From positions 1 through 64,000 of the forward strand of contig CANKYZ010000006.1 of NCBI GenBank assembly GCA_947488325.1: a stretch of DNA of 64,000 nt, read 5' to 3'. Below the pieces are notes generated by a model that saw only the letters and a list, made by a program, of their open reading frames with translations, was not told the DNA's origin and did no database searches. Positions 8,972 to 16,768 of this stretch are shown here, in pieces. The position numbers were made by a program, and so were the translations under genes. The stretch's first letter is position 1. Every line of letters begins with the position of its first letter. This stretch comes from an uncultured Erythrobacter sp. Its GTDB lineage: Bacteria > Pseudomonadota > Alphaproteobacteria > Sphingomonadales > Sphingomonadaceae.

Positions 8972-9918
8972 ATGAAAATTCTCATCCTCGGCGGATACGG
9001 CGTATTTGGGGGCCGATTGGCCCAGCTCTTGTGTGATGAATCAAGGTTCACAATCCAAATCGCTGGACGCAATCTGCAAAAAGCCACGCAATTTTGCCTA
9101 GATATTAAGAGTGCTGCACGGCTGGAGCCGATTGTACTTGATAGAGATGATGCGAGTGCGCAATTGGCGGGTCTGTCGCGAGAAGTTGGCATCTCTTGGC
9201 AGAAGCAGATGATGGTCCGCTCATTCCATCGATGGCAATTGAGGGCCTTGTCCGCAAAGCAATCGAGGGTGAATTGCCAGGACTCGGAGCTCGTTCAGCG
9301 ATCCATGCATTGGAACTGGAAGACTACGACCGACTTTTTTCGGAGCGAACGATTCATTCCGGGATACGGGATGAATTGTCATGTGGTCCGCTCTATCGCC
9401 AAATCTTGGGTTCGACCTTTGATCGCCTGCCGGAAAAAGTGCGTGAACTTCACGATAGCAGTGAGGTCAGGCGTTGGAAGGGGTCTGCAAAGGTTGAGCG
9501 CGGAAAAGGACCATTTGCGGCCATTGTTGCGTCGGTATTTGGGTTTCCGAAGAGAGCGGAGGCCGTCCCAGTCCAAGTCGATTTTCACCCAGACAGTTCC
9601 GGCGAGTTATGGACGCGCACATTTGGCGGAAAGAGCTTTAGCTCGCATCAATCGCTTGGCACAGGAAGAAACAGTCAATTGATTGTTGAGCGATTCGGAG
9701 GAATCAAAGTTGCACTCGCGGCAGTTATTGAAACGGATCGCCTGATGTTGATCCCTCGGCGATGGTCAGCCTTTGGAATTCCGCTGTGGAATTTCCTTCT
9801 ACCCAAAGGGAACATCTTTGAAACTGAACGAGACGGCCAATTCAATTTCGATGTTGAACTGGCATTGCCGCTTTTCGGATTGATCGTTTCCTATAAGGGC
9901 GCGCTTAACGTTGAGTAA
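8972..9918 (+). pseudogene. Decayed saccharopine dehydrogenase-like/DUF4166 gene
   Basis: The 5' part (from ATG 8972) encodes an NAD(P)-binding start, MKILILGGYGVFGGRLAQLL, and stays family-like to about base 9180. The 3' part is in another frame: WHLLAEADDGPLIPSMAIE from about 9187, running to the stop at 9918. It holds the end of the dehydrogenase-like domain and a DUF4166 domain. Intact relatives are about 550 residues, whereas only about 310 codons remain here. An internal deletion of roughly 200 codons or more with a change of frame therefore joins the halves near 9175-9190. Downstream, no stop breaks the DUF4166 part, so decay may be recent. Translation of the first frame continues to 9682 as nonsense. 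Confidence 0.75.
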
Positions 9919-10062
9919 TTGGTGCGTCAGCAATGCAATCCGATCACGCTTGCCGCGTTAACCCTTGCGTCCAACGTTGTCAGCGTCAAATCGCGCGCTA
10001 GCGATCCGTACTGCGAGACATAAGCCGGACATGTCACATTAGAGTTTTAGAATTGGCGGGGC

Positions 10063-10650
10063 TTAGATTTGGTCCCTTAAATGTATGTGAACTGTTCCAA
10101 ACTCAACCCAGACATGCACCGGATAATCCACCATTAAAGGGGCAGTACTGTCAATTTTATCTCGATAGTCTCGGTGCCGCAGGTTCAGCCCGTTATAAGA
10201 TGAACAGGCTTTAGCTGTTGCTATGAATGAAATCAGTTTTCGAACTGTGTCGCTGTCTGGAAAGTGTTTTAATAACATCTTATCAAGAGCAATTGTCACT
10301 GCGTTTCCGTCAGCTTTCAGCTCTACCGATAGATCGCCCAACTCAGCCAAATAGTACATCTCGACATAGCCGCCCAAATTGCCGCTACCACCAACGTATT
10401 TCAATTTGCTCGCGCCTTCGTCTGCGAAGACTGTGTTGGCGTCACTATCGGCCAAGAAAGCGCCGGGATATAGATCCAGCGGGCCATCTTCAAAATAAGG
10501 TCCAGCGCCTTTGAAGGTGATTCTGGGTGGAGTTACTGGGATCAGTTCATAGGTCCGTCCATGATAAATTCGGCCGTAATACGTATCGCCATCAGGCTTT
10601 TTGCAAAACCACCGTGTTCTATCCTGATCGCCTGTCACTGGTTCATTCAC
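10063..10650 (-). CDS. Hypothetical protein overlapping the end of accC
   Basis: A 195-residue protein of unknown function. The open frame extends upstream into accC, but that part is accC read out of frame. I start at GTG 10650, which overlaps the accC stop by 8 bases and suggests translational coupling. The protein has no signal peptide or membrane span. It contains a Tyr/Gly-rich start ([17 protein letters not shown]) and a beta-rich middle, and ends [15 protein letters not shown]. Being coupled to biotin carboxylase does not prove a role in fatty acid synthesis. Confidence 0.6.
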   Translation of the reverse strand: MNEPVTGDQDRTRWFCKKPDGDTYYGRIYHGRTYELIPVTPPRITFKGAGPYFEDGPLDLYPGAFLADSDANTVFADEGASKLKYVGGSGNLGGYVEMYYLAELGDLSVELKADGNAVTIALDKMLLKHFPDSDTVRKLISFIATAKACSSYNGLNLRHRDYRDKIDSTAPLMVDYPVHVWVEFGTVHIHLRDQI

Positions 10651-11989
10651 GCTCTTCCAGCCATTCTTCCAGCCATTTAATCGAATAATCACCGTGCAGC
10701 ACGTCGTTTTGGCGCAGCAATTCCTGATGCAACGGAATGTTCGTTTTAACCCCCTCGACCACCATTTCTTCGAGCGCGCGGCGCAGGCGCATGATGCAGC
10801 CTTCGCGGTTGCGGCCATAGACGATCAGTTTGGCGATCATGCTGTCGTAGTAAGGCGGGATCGAATACCCGGCATAAAGGCCAGAATCGACACGCACATG
10901 CATCCCGCCAGCCGGATGATAATAGGTCACTTTGCCGGGCGACGGGGTGAAATTAAACGGGTCTTCGGCGTTGATCCGGCACTCGATTGCGTGGCCGTTG
11001 AACTCAAGCTCATCCTGCGTCACCGATAGCGGCTTGCCCGCAGCGATGCGGATCTGTTCGCGCACCAGATCAACCCCGGTGATTGCCTCGGTCACAGGGT
11101 GTTCGACCTGAAGACGGGTGTTCATTTCGATGAAGTAGAACTCATCGTTTTCCCACAGAAACTCAATCGTTCCTGCACCGCGATAGGCCATGTCGCGCAT
11201 CGCCTTTGAGCAGACTTCGCCCATGCGCATTCGGTCTTCATGACTGATGACGGGGGAGGGTGCTTCTTCGAGGACTTTTTGGTGGCGGCGTTGGAGTGAA
11301 CAATCGCGCTCTCCCAAATGGATCGCATTGCCATTGCCATCACCAAAAACCTGAAATTCAATGTGACGCGGGTTGCCGAGATATTTCTCGATATAGACGG
11401 TCGCATCGCCGAAGGCGGCCTTCGCTTCGCTACCGGCTTGCTTCATTAATGTTTCGAGCTGATCTGCGCTTTCGCAAACCTTCATACCGCGGCCGCCACC
11501 GCCAGAGGCTGCTTTGATGATGACAGGATAACCCACTTCGGCGGCGATTCTCTTGCCTTCTTCAGGATCAGAAACCGCCCCGTCAGAGCCAGGAACCAGC
11601 GGTAGGCCAAGGGCGCCAGCGGTGCGTTTCGCTTCAACCTTGTCGCCCATTGTGCGGATATGTTCAGGCTTTGGCCCGATCCACGCAATGTCGTGTGCCT
11701 CGACGATTTCAGCAAATTTGGCGTTTTCGGACAGGAAGCCATAGCCAGGATGGATCGCATCGCACTCGGCGATTTCCGCAGCAGAAATGATGCTTGCGAC
11801 GTTCAGATAGCTATCGGTGGCAGCTGGCGGCCCGATGCAGACAGCATGATCGGCCAGTCGCACATGCATCGCATCGGCATCAGCGGTGGAATGTACCGCG
11901 ACTGTTTCGATGCCCATCTCGTGCGCTGCACGGTGAATGCGCAAAGCGATTTCGCCGCGATTGGCGATAAGAATGCGGGTAATGTTCAT
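10643..11989 (-). CDS. accC: Acetyl-CoA carboxylase, biotin carboxylase subunit
   Basis: A 448-residue cytoplasmic enzyme of normal family length. It carboxylates biotin on AccB using ATP and bicarbonate, the first step of malonyl-CoA and fatty acid synthesis. Visible are the N-terminal [13 protein letters not shown], the ATP-grasp glycine loop [12 protein letters not shown] near residue 165, the [25 protein letters not shown] segment in the middle, and the catalytic-region [13 protein letters not shown]. It follows accB by 11 bases, so accB-accC form an operon. Confidence 0.97.
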   Translation of the reverse strand: MNITRILIANRGEIALRIHRAAHEMGIETVAVHSTADADAMHVRLADHAVCIGPPAATDSYLNVASIISAAEIAECDAIHPGYGFLSENAKFAEIVEAHDIAWIGPKPEHIRTMGDKVEAKRTAGALGLPLVPGSDGAVSDPEEGKRIAAEVGYPVIIKAASGGGGRGMKVCESADQLETLMKQAGSEAKAAFGDATVYIEKYLGNPRHIEFQVFGDGNGNAIHLGERDCSLQRRHQKVLEEAPSPVISHEDRMRMGEVCSKAMRDMAYRGAGTIEFLWENDEFYFIEMNTRLQVEHPVTEAITGVDLVREQIRIAAGKPLSVTQDELEFNGHAIECRINAEDPFNFTPSPGKVTYYHPAGGMHVRVDSGLYAGYSIPPYYDSMIAKLIVYGRNREGCIMRLRRALEEMVVEGVKTNIPLHQELLRQNDVLHGDYSIKWLEEWLEERE

Positions 11990-12000
11990 TCCGGGACCAA

Positions 12001-12483
12001 TCAGGCGATAATGACGAGCGGCTGGTCAAATTCGACCGGCTGAGCGTTCTCAACAAGAATTGCGGAGATCTTACCTGCTTTATCAGCAATGATCGGGTTC
12101 ATGACCTTCATCGCTTCTACGATCAGCAATGTGTCTCCAACGCCAACTGTGTCGCCAACCTTGATGAAATTGGGGGCACCCGGCTCAGCGGCGAGATAGA
12201 CCGTGCCCACCATCGGAGATCTGAATGCGTCGGCATTATCGGCTGCAGCTGGTTCTGCTGTCGGAGCTGCCGCAGCCGGTGCCGATGGAGCCGCAGGTGC
12301 AGGCGCGGCAACCGCCGCCGAGATAACGCCGCCACCGCGCGAGACGCGGATCTTGCGGTCATTATCCTCAACTTCGATTTCAGTAAGACCGGTTTCGTCG
12401 AGAAGCTCAGCAAGCTCACGCACTAGTGCGGTGTCTATATTCATGCCCGACTTTTGCCCGGCACTTGGCTTTGAATTAGCCAT
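12001..12483 (-). CDS. accB: Acetyl-CoA carboxylase biotin carboxyl carrier protein
   Basis: A 160-residue carrier protein. The N-terminal helical part (about 1-50) precedes an Ala/Pro-rich flexible linker (about 55-85). The biotinyl domain holds the EAMKVMN motif with the biotin-accepting Lys at residue 126. It carries biotin between AccC (next gene) and the carboxyltransferase. Start ATG at 12483. Confidence 0.97.
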   Translation of the reverse strand: MANSKPSAGQKSGMNIDTALVRELAELLDETGLTEIEVEDNDRKIRVSRGGGVISAAVAAPAPAAPSAPAAAAPTAEPAAADNADAFRSPMVGTVYLAAEPGAPNFIKVGDTVGVGDTLLIVEAMKVMNPIIADKAGKISAILVENAQPVEFDQPLVIIA

Positions 12484-12627
12484 GCATACCCCTTAATTTG
12501 GTTTCGTCTGTGACTATTCACGCGAATTGCGGCTGGCAAGTGGCAATTGATGCGATTTGTGCAATCTATCCCGAGTTTAGGTAGGGGAAGCAGGCAAGCC
12601 AGAGGGAGTGTTAACGGGTGTCTAGGC

Positions 12628-13068
12628 TTAAACTTCGCCTGACGCTACGGCTTCGAGCGCAATGCGATAGCTATCAGCACCGTGCCCTTCGATCGTTCTT
12701 ACTGCTGCCATTCCGACATAAGAAAGGTGACGAAACGATTCGCGGGTTTTTGGGTCAGATAGATGCACCTCTATAACCGGAGTGGTTATCGCCTTGATCG
12801 CATCAAGTAGCGCAATTGAGGTGTGAGTATAGGCTGCTGCATTGAGTAGCACCGCCCGCGCACTTTCCGCCTGCGCCTCATGCAACCAATCGACCAGCAT
12901 ACCTTCGTGATTGGTTTGGCGCATGTCGATGGTCAGGCCGAGCTCAAGCGCGCGATCCTCTAGCATACCCGCAATGTCGTCGAGCGTATCGGAGCCATAG
13001 ATTTCAGGCTCACGCAGGCCGAGCAGGTTGAGGTTAGGGCCATTGAGGACGTAGATTGTTTTGGTCAT
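12628..13068 (-). CDS. aroQ: 3-dehydroquinate dehydratase, type II
   Basis: A 146-residue enzyme of the shikimate pathway that converts 3-dehydroquinate to 3-dehydroshikimate and works as a dodecamer. It shows the N-terminal VLNGPNLNLLGLREPEIYG with the catalytic Tyr at residue 24, TNHEG, LLNAAAYTHTS, and EVHLSDP with the active-site His. It lies upstream of accB-accC on the same strand (144-base gap), a common arrangement in alphaproteobacteria. Confidence 0.96.
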   Translation of the reverse strand: MTKTIYVLNGPNLNLLGLREPEIYGSDTLDDIAGMLEDRALELGLTIDMRQTNHEGMLVDWLHEAQAESARAVLLNAAAYTHTSIALLDAIKAITTPVIEVHLSDPKTRESFRHLSYVGMAAVRTIEGHGADSYRIALEAVASGEV

Positions 13069-13111
13069 GTTGGGAGGTTAACCGCTGTGTGAATTTTAGA
13101 AAAGCGACAAG

Positions 13112-13140
13112 GTCCGTTTGCGACCCAGTTTCAGACGTTA
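13112..13140 (+). repeat. Copy of a short dispersed intergenic repeat
   Basis: GTCCGTTTGCGACCCA is followed by GTTTCAGACGTTA. It aligns with 16231-16259 and more loosely with 75-104. All three copies are intergenic. The copies share the pattern G(T/A)CCG(C/T)TT, then a GACCCA-like block and, in two, TTTC(A/G)GACGTT. Confidence 0.45.
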
Positions 13141-13271
13141 AGGTTGACCAACGCATCGTGTAAGATAGCATCCCTTCGTGTCTCAACAGAGGCTCGTATG
13201 GGCGGCGTCAACTCTATATTGGGCGAGTCGTTTCGTTAAATGCACAGTCGTCTATAGGTCGGGATGTTTCT

Positions 13272-13937
13272 ATGTTAATTAAGGAAGGTGTGAGAATTGC
13301 GCCAATTGATCACAGATCCGTCATACTTGACTTAAATAGCGAAGATTACTTCGTAGTTTCAGGTGCGGTTGCGAGAGCATTAAATGCAATATCAAAAGGT
13401 GATAGGGAACTACCGGAGTATCATTCGGAAGCCTTTCAGGAGTTGATTGGTATGGGTTTAGTGGAGCTGTCTGATCATGAACGTGAGTACACATTTGCCA
13501 ATGACAAGCGCGCAAGATTGGAATGTAAAGGACCATTGGTTGGTGAACCTCCTCACATCCGATTTACAACGCGAATTTCGATCACAATCGCTATAGTCAA
13601 AACCTTCGTCATCTTAAAGTTGTTTGGGTTGCGCCGAATGATCGAGATATTTGAATCAAAAAAAACAAAAAAAACCTGTCCTAGTGAGAACGAGAGGCAT
13701 GACTTGATCTATGCATTGCGATCTATGCGACCTTATTTCTATGATCCGAAAAACAAATGTGTTCTGAATGCCTTTTCTGTAGCGTTTTTTCTTCTAAGAT
13801 ACGGCTATCATGTGAATGTAAAAATCGGCGTATCTTTGGACCCTTTTCGGGCCCATTGTTGGGCTGAAGACGACGACTGGCTGTATTGCGACACCTTTAC
13901 ACGTATAGAGAATTTCACAGTAATATTGGAAGTTTAG
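13272..13937 (+). CDS. Lasso peptide B protein: fused RRE and leader peptidase
   Basis: A 221-residue protein. Residues about 1-75 look like a PqqD-type RiPP recognition element (SVILDLNSEDYFVVSGAVAR, then LIGMGLVEL), which would bind the precursor leader. Residues about 140-221 match the transglutaminase-like protease of lasso systems: Cys163 in NKCVLNAFS, His195 in PFRAHCWAE and probably Asp207 in WLYCDTFTR as catalytic residues. It would cut the leader from the precursor encoded at 15874. The fused form is usual in proteobacteria. The gene is distinctly AT-rich, including two A8 runs near 13660-13675, unlike its neighbours, which suggests horizontal transfer. The C gene begins one base after its stop. 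Confidence 0.85.
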   Translation: MLIKEGVRIAPIDHRSVILDLNSEDYFVVSGAVARALNAISKGDRELPEYHSEAFQELIGMGLVELSDHEREYTFANDKRARLECKGPLVGEPPHIRFTTRISITIAIVKTFVILKLFGLRRMIEIFESKKTKKTCPSENERHDLIYALRSMRPYFYDPKNKCVLNAFSVAFFLLRYGYHVNVKIGVSLDPFRAHCWAEDDDWLYCDTFTRIENFTVILEV

Positions 13938-13938
13938 A

Positions 13939-15744
13939 GTGCAATTCGTTGCTTCATTTGCCGAGCATAAAATCTCCAAAACTGGGTCTTCATCACATTT
14001 AGCGAGTTTGGCTTCATGGCTTCCTGGCTCCTGGCGGGAACATGCCAGCCCGGGCAGATTAAAGCTCTGGCTCCCCAATCACGAGCAGGAGGACATTCAC
14101 GAACGCAAATTTGGTGCCTTGGGCGACAGGGGGTACTTCCTCATCGGCCTCGCCTTTCGTAAATCCAATGAAGAAGAGGATCATGATCTAGATTTGTCTG
14201 CTGATGAGTTTCAGCAAGTCATGCGTTCAAATGGGTCATTTCTTTGTGACCACTTTTGGGGCCAATACATTTTTATAGGATATGATCTGGAGGCCGAAAA
14301 GTATCTAATTATTCGCGACCCGACAGGCATGGTTCCTTGTTATGAATCGGCAAAAATGGGGGGGCACATTTTCTTTTCAGACCTAGGGGTTTTGCCTGAT
14401 TTTTATGCACCACATTCTCTAGACTACAGTTTCCTAAAAGCGACAGCCACGGGTTCAGCATTTGACCGCGTTGGTTCGGGGTTGCAGGGTATTTCTGAAA
14501 TACATGCGGGTGCCAGCACGATGGTTTCTCGCAACGAAACCTCTCGGCATCAATGCTGGAACCCCTACTCGTTTGTAGCTCGTGCGTCCAAGCAATCATT
14601 CGATGAGACATCTCAAAGTGTCAGATTCACTATACGCAAAGTCGTGCGTACGCTTGCACGGCGTTTCAACAATGTTGCGGTGGCGTTGGGTGGTCTAGAT
14701 TCTTCCGTCGTCGCCTCTTGCTTAAGTAACCTAACGCATAGTTGTGCAGTTCAAACCTTCACTTACGCAACGGAAGGACGAGGGGGAGATGAATATTACT
14801 ACTCAAAGTCGGTAGCGGATTTCTTGGGTCATCCGATAGACAAATATACTTTGAGGTCAGATAATATAGACTTCGATTTCGTCATGGCGGGAAATGGTCA
14901 ACCCAAGCCAGATCGGGTGTTCGAATTCGGAGACCTAGCTGCCCAGCCTGATATGGACAAATACAAAGACATCCAAGCGCTCTTCACGGGCGCTGGCGGT
15001 GACTCTCTGTTTTTGCAATCGCCTGATATTTTACCAGTTGTGGACTGGCTAGGCAGCAAAACTTCGCCCTTGCATCTCCTTAATATCATAAGAAATGCTG
15101 TTAATGAAGGTCAACGCCCGCCTTGGTATTTTATGAGCGCGTTGCTTTCAGCTTGGCGGAAGCAGGAGTTGGCTCCAGCTATTATCGATGCGAAAGTTGG
15201 TGGCATTGCAAATGAACAGTGGCTTTCAAGGGAAGGCGTTGAGGCGAGCCTTGATCGTAACTTCATCAATCCAGCGTTACTTCACGACGGTCTAGTGCCT
15301 CAAGCCAAGATATCCCAGATAATGAACAATTGTTGTACGCCGTTGAGACCTTTCAGCCCGCTTAACTATTTTTCGCACGTTCCAAACTTCCATATATATC
15401 TATTGCAGCCGATAGTTGAACTGTGTCTGTCCATTCCGACTTCGCAATTTTCGTTCCAAGGAGTAGATCGCGGACTACTTCGGCATGCGTTTAGAAACGA
15501 CCTTCCAGAAAAATTACTGAGGAGAATAACAAAAAGTTCCCCGGGAAGAATATACGCAGAATTTATCGAATCTAATGCAGACCGGATTATTGGACACCTT
15601 TGCTCGGGTGTGTGCGATCAAATGCAAATAATGTCTGATTCCTTTCGTGAAAATTTATCTTCGAAACAGAGCATCCGATCTTTGTCGAGTACAAATGTCT
15701 TAGGACTCTTAAACATCGAGTCTTGGTCTAAAAATTACATCTGA
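13939..15744 (+). CDS. Lasso peptide C protein: asparagine synthetase-like macrolactam synthetase
   Basis: A 601-residue protein of the asparagine synthetase B fold. The N-terminal half resembles the class II glutaminase domain (RDPTGMVPCYE at about 127-136) but lacks the N-terminal catalytic Cys, as in lasso cyclases. The C-terminal half holds the ATP-pyrophosphatase loop as LGGLDSS at about 250-256, followed by TGAGGDSLF. It would adenylate the side chain of Asp8 of the core peptide and join it to the new N-terminal Gly. The first residue of the loop is Leu where Ser is usual, so activity should not be assumed. Start GTG at 13939, one base after the B stop, suggests coupled translation. AT-rich like the B gene. 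Confidence 0.87.
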   Translation: MQFVASFAEHKISKTGSSSHLASLASWLPGSWREHASPGRLKLWLPNHEQEDIHERKFGALGDRGYFLIGLAFRKSNEEEDHDLDLSADEFQQVMRSNGSFLCDHFWGQYIFIGYDLEAEKYLIIRDPTGMVPCYESAKMGGHIFFSDLGVLPDFYAPHSLDYSFLKATATGSAFDRVGSGLQGISEIHAGASTMVSRNETSRHQCWNPYSFVARASKQSFDETSQSVRFTIRKVVRTLARRFNNVAVALGGLDSSVVASCLSNLTHSCAVQTFTYATEGRGGDEYYYSKSVADFLGHPIDKYTLRSDNIDFDFVMAGNGQPKPDRVFEFGDLAAQPDMDKYKDIQALFTGAGGDSLFLQSPDILPVVDWLGSKTSPLHLLNIIRNAVNEGQRPPWYFMSALLSAWRKQELAPAIIDAKVGGIANEQWLSREGVEASLDRNFINPALLHDGLVPQAKISQIMNNCCTPLRPFSPLNYFSHVPNFHIYLLQPIVELCLSIPTSQFSFQGVDRGLLRHAFRNDLPEKLLRRITKSSPGRIYAEFIESNADRIIGHLCSGVCDQMQIMSDSFRENLSSKQSIRSLSSTNVLGLLNIESWSKNYI

Positions 15745-15771
15745 TATGGGACAAGAATTCGTATGATTCGT

Positions 15772-15807
15772 TAGTCAAAGATAACTAACATAGATATATG
15801 TTGACTA
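15772..15807. promoter_or_regulatory. AT-rich inverted repeats upstream of the lasso precursor gene
   Basis: TAGTCAA at 15772-15778 is the reverse complement of TTGACTA at 15801-15807. Inside them AACATA (15787-15792) and TATGTT (15797-15802) form a second inverted repeat. The site lies about 70-100 bases before the precursor start, with a TTGACT that could serve as a -35 box and TATACA 14 bases further on (a short spacer). It could be an operator/promoter for the precursor or a weak terminator for the C gene. Confidence 0.35.
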
Positions 15808-15873
15808 GTATCATGTAATCTATACATTTTGAATGCCGGATAATTTTACGGCAAATAACCGATGGAGAATGTT

Positions 15874-16005
15874 ATGAAAAATAAGCAACAGAAAGAAGAA
15901 TCTGCTCGTTCGGTTGAACGTATTGGTAAAGCGCTTGACTTGACAAAAGGTAGCGGCGGTTGGGGGTGGGACCGCTGGTTCCCTGGTTCACCTGATTGGC
16001 ATTAA
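15874..16005 (+). CDS. Predicted lasso peptide precursor (A gene)
   Basis: A 43-codon gene 129 bases after the C gene, with GGAGA at 15864-15868 as ribosome site. The leader is 25 residues, starts MKNKQQKEE and ends LDLTK, putting Thr at position -2 as in known lasso precursors. The predicted core is GSGGWGWDRWFPGSPDWH (18 residues). Gly1 and Asp8 allow an 8-residue macrolactam ring. The tail is rich in bulky residues (Trp10, Phe11, Trp17) that could lock the thread. A strong hairpin follows at 16014-16043. A precursor placed after B and C is unusual. Most proteobacterial loci have it first. Processing is inferred from the neighbouring B and C genes. Confidence 0.8.
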   Translation: MKNKQQKEESARSVERIGKALDLTKGSGGWGWDRWFPGSPDWH

Positions 16006-16013
16006 TCAATGAA

Positions 16014-16043
16014 CATGGCGGCGACCTTTTGGTCGCCGCCATG
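16014..16043 (+). terminator. Hairpin terminator after the lasso precursor
   Basis: A perfect 13-base-pair stem (16014-16026 with 16031-16043) closes a TTTT loop, 8 bases after the precursor stop. The following GCTTCTT is only moderately T-rich. It probably ends the transcript and may protect the 3' end of the precursor mRNA. Confidence 0.7.
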
Positions 16044-16230
16044 GCTTCTTCTGTGAGGTACTGTCAGTCTAAGGCGAACTTGTCTTGCTAGACGTAGAGC
16101 ACTCACGCCTTGCTGGGTTTCAAACCAAGGGATTTTGCCACCTAGCCAAGGCAGTTGAGTGGGCGGACTTGTGGATTTGTCTGTCCGAGAGTTGGCGGTC
16201 GGAGGGCAGTGCCGAAGTCGACTAGCTAAT

Positions 16231-16259
16231 GACCGCTTTCCACCCCAATTTCGGACGTT
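16231..16259 (+). repeat. Copy of a short dispersed intergenic repeat
   Basis: GACCGCTTTCCACCCCA is followed by ATTTCGGACGTTG. It aligns with 13112-13140 over its whole length with a one-base gap, and more loosely with 75-104. The copies at 13112 and 16231 flank the lasso locus on either side in the same orientation. Confidence 0.45.
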
Positions 16260-16274
16260 GCCTGCACACCGAAC

Positions 16275-16688
16275 TCACTGATCCACCCCCTTAACCTTAC
16301 CCCACTGGCGCGCCGCTGTGTAGCCTAGATACCCAGTGCCAAACAGCGCATAGAGCGGTTCAGGTAAGCCTCCGAGATAGGCGTTCATGCCTGTCGCGAT
16401 GTCTTTTGCCGCGCCGGGATTGAAGGCTGATAGCAGGCCCATCGGCAGAGCGGTTAGGATCAAGACATACATCACATAGAGGAAGCTGGGGCGGGCGCGA
16501 CTGGTCCAGGGGTCGGGTGACCGCGCCTCTGCGACAATGGCCTGCAAGCGCGCTTCGATCAGCGCCATTTCCTGCGTTCCTTCGAGTTTGAGCAGCTCAA
16601 ACTGAGCCTTGGTTCGTGCCTCTTTGTCCGGGATAATTTTGTCGAGGATTGAGGTGATCGGGCCGATCAGGGATTCGAGTAAGGCCAT
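16275..16688 (-). CDS. Holin of the 3TM family (gene-transfer-agent release type)
   Basis: A 137-residue protein. An N-terminal helical part (LESLIGPITSILDKIIPDKEA) is followed by a charged helix (about 22-55) and two hydrophobic stretches (about 68-90 and 105-125), with a final TAARQWGKVKGVD. This matches PF11351, the 3TM holin linked to release of gene transfer agents. It would make holes in the inner membrane for lysis or export. No other GTA or phage gene is in the window, so this is an orphan or distant part of a GTA system. Confidence 0.75.
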   Translation of the reverse strand: MALLESLIGPITSILDKIIPDKEARTKAQFELLKLEGTQEMALIEARLQAIVAEARSPDPWTSRARPSFLYVMYVLILTALPMGLLSAFNPGAAKDIATGMNAYLGGLPEPLYALFGTGYLGYTAARQWGKVKGVDQ

Positions 16689-16768
16689 AACTGCGCTCCT
16701 GTGGATGAGTTGCAGTCGTGATAACCAAATGGGTACATGTAGGAAAGCTAAAGTGCCTCTATGTCACT

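Noticed and set aside
13198..13239. 13-codon frame upstream of lasso B as a possible second precursor
   Set aside because: It is too short for a leader plus core, has no Thr at -2 and no Asp or Glu at core position 7-9.
15874..16005. Alternative core start at Gly28 or Gly29
   Set aside because: These would break the Thr(-2) rule and place Asp33 only 5-6 residues from the N terminus, too small a ring.
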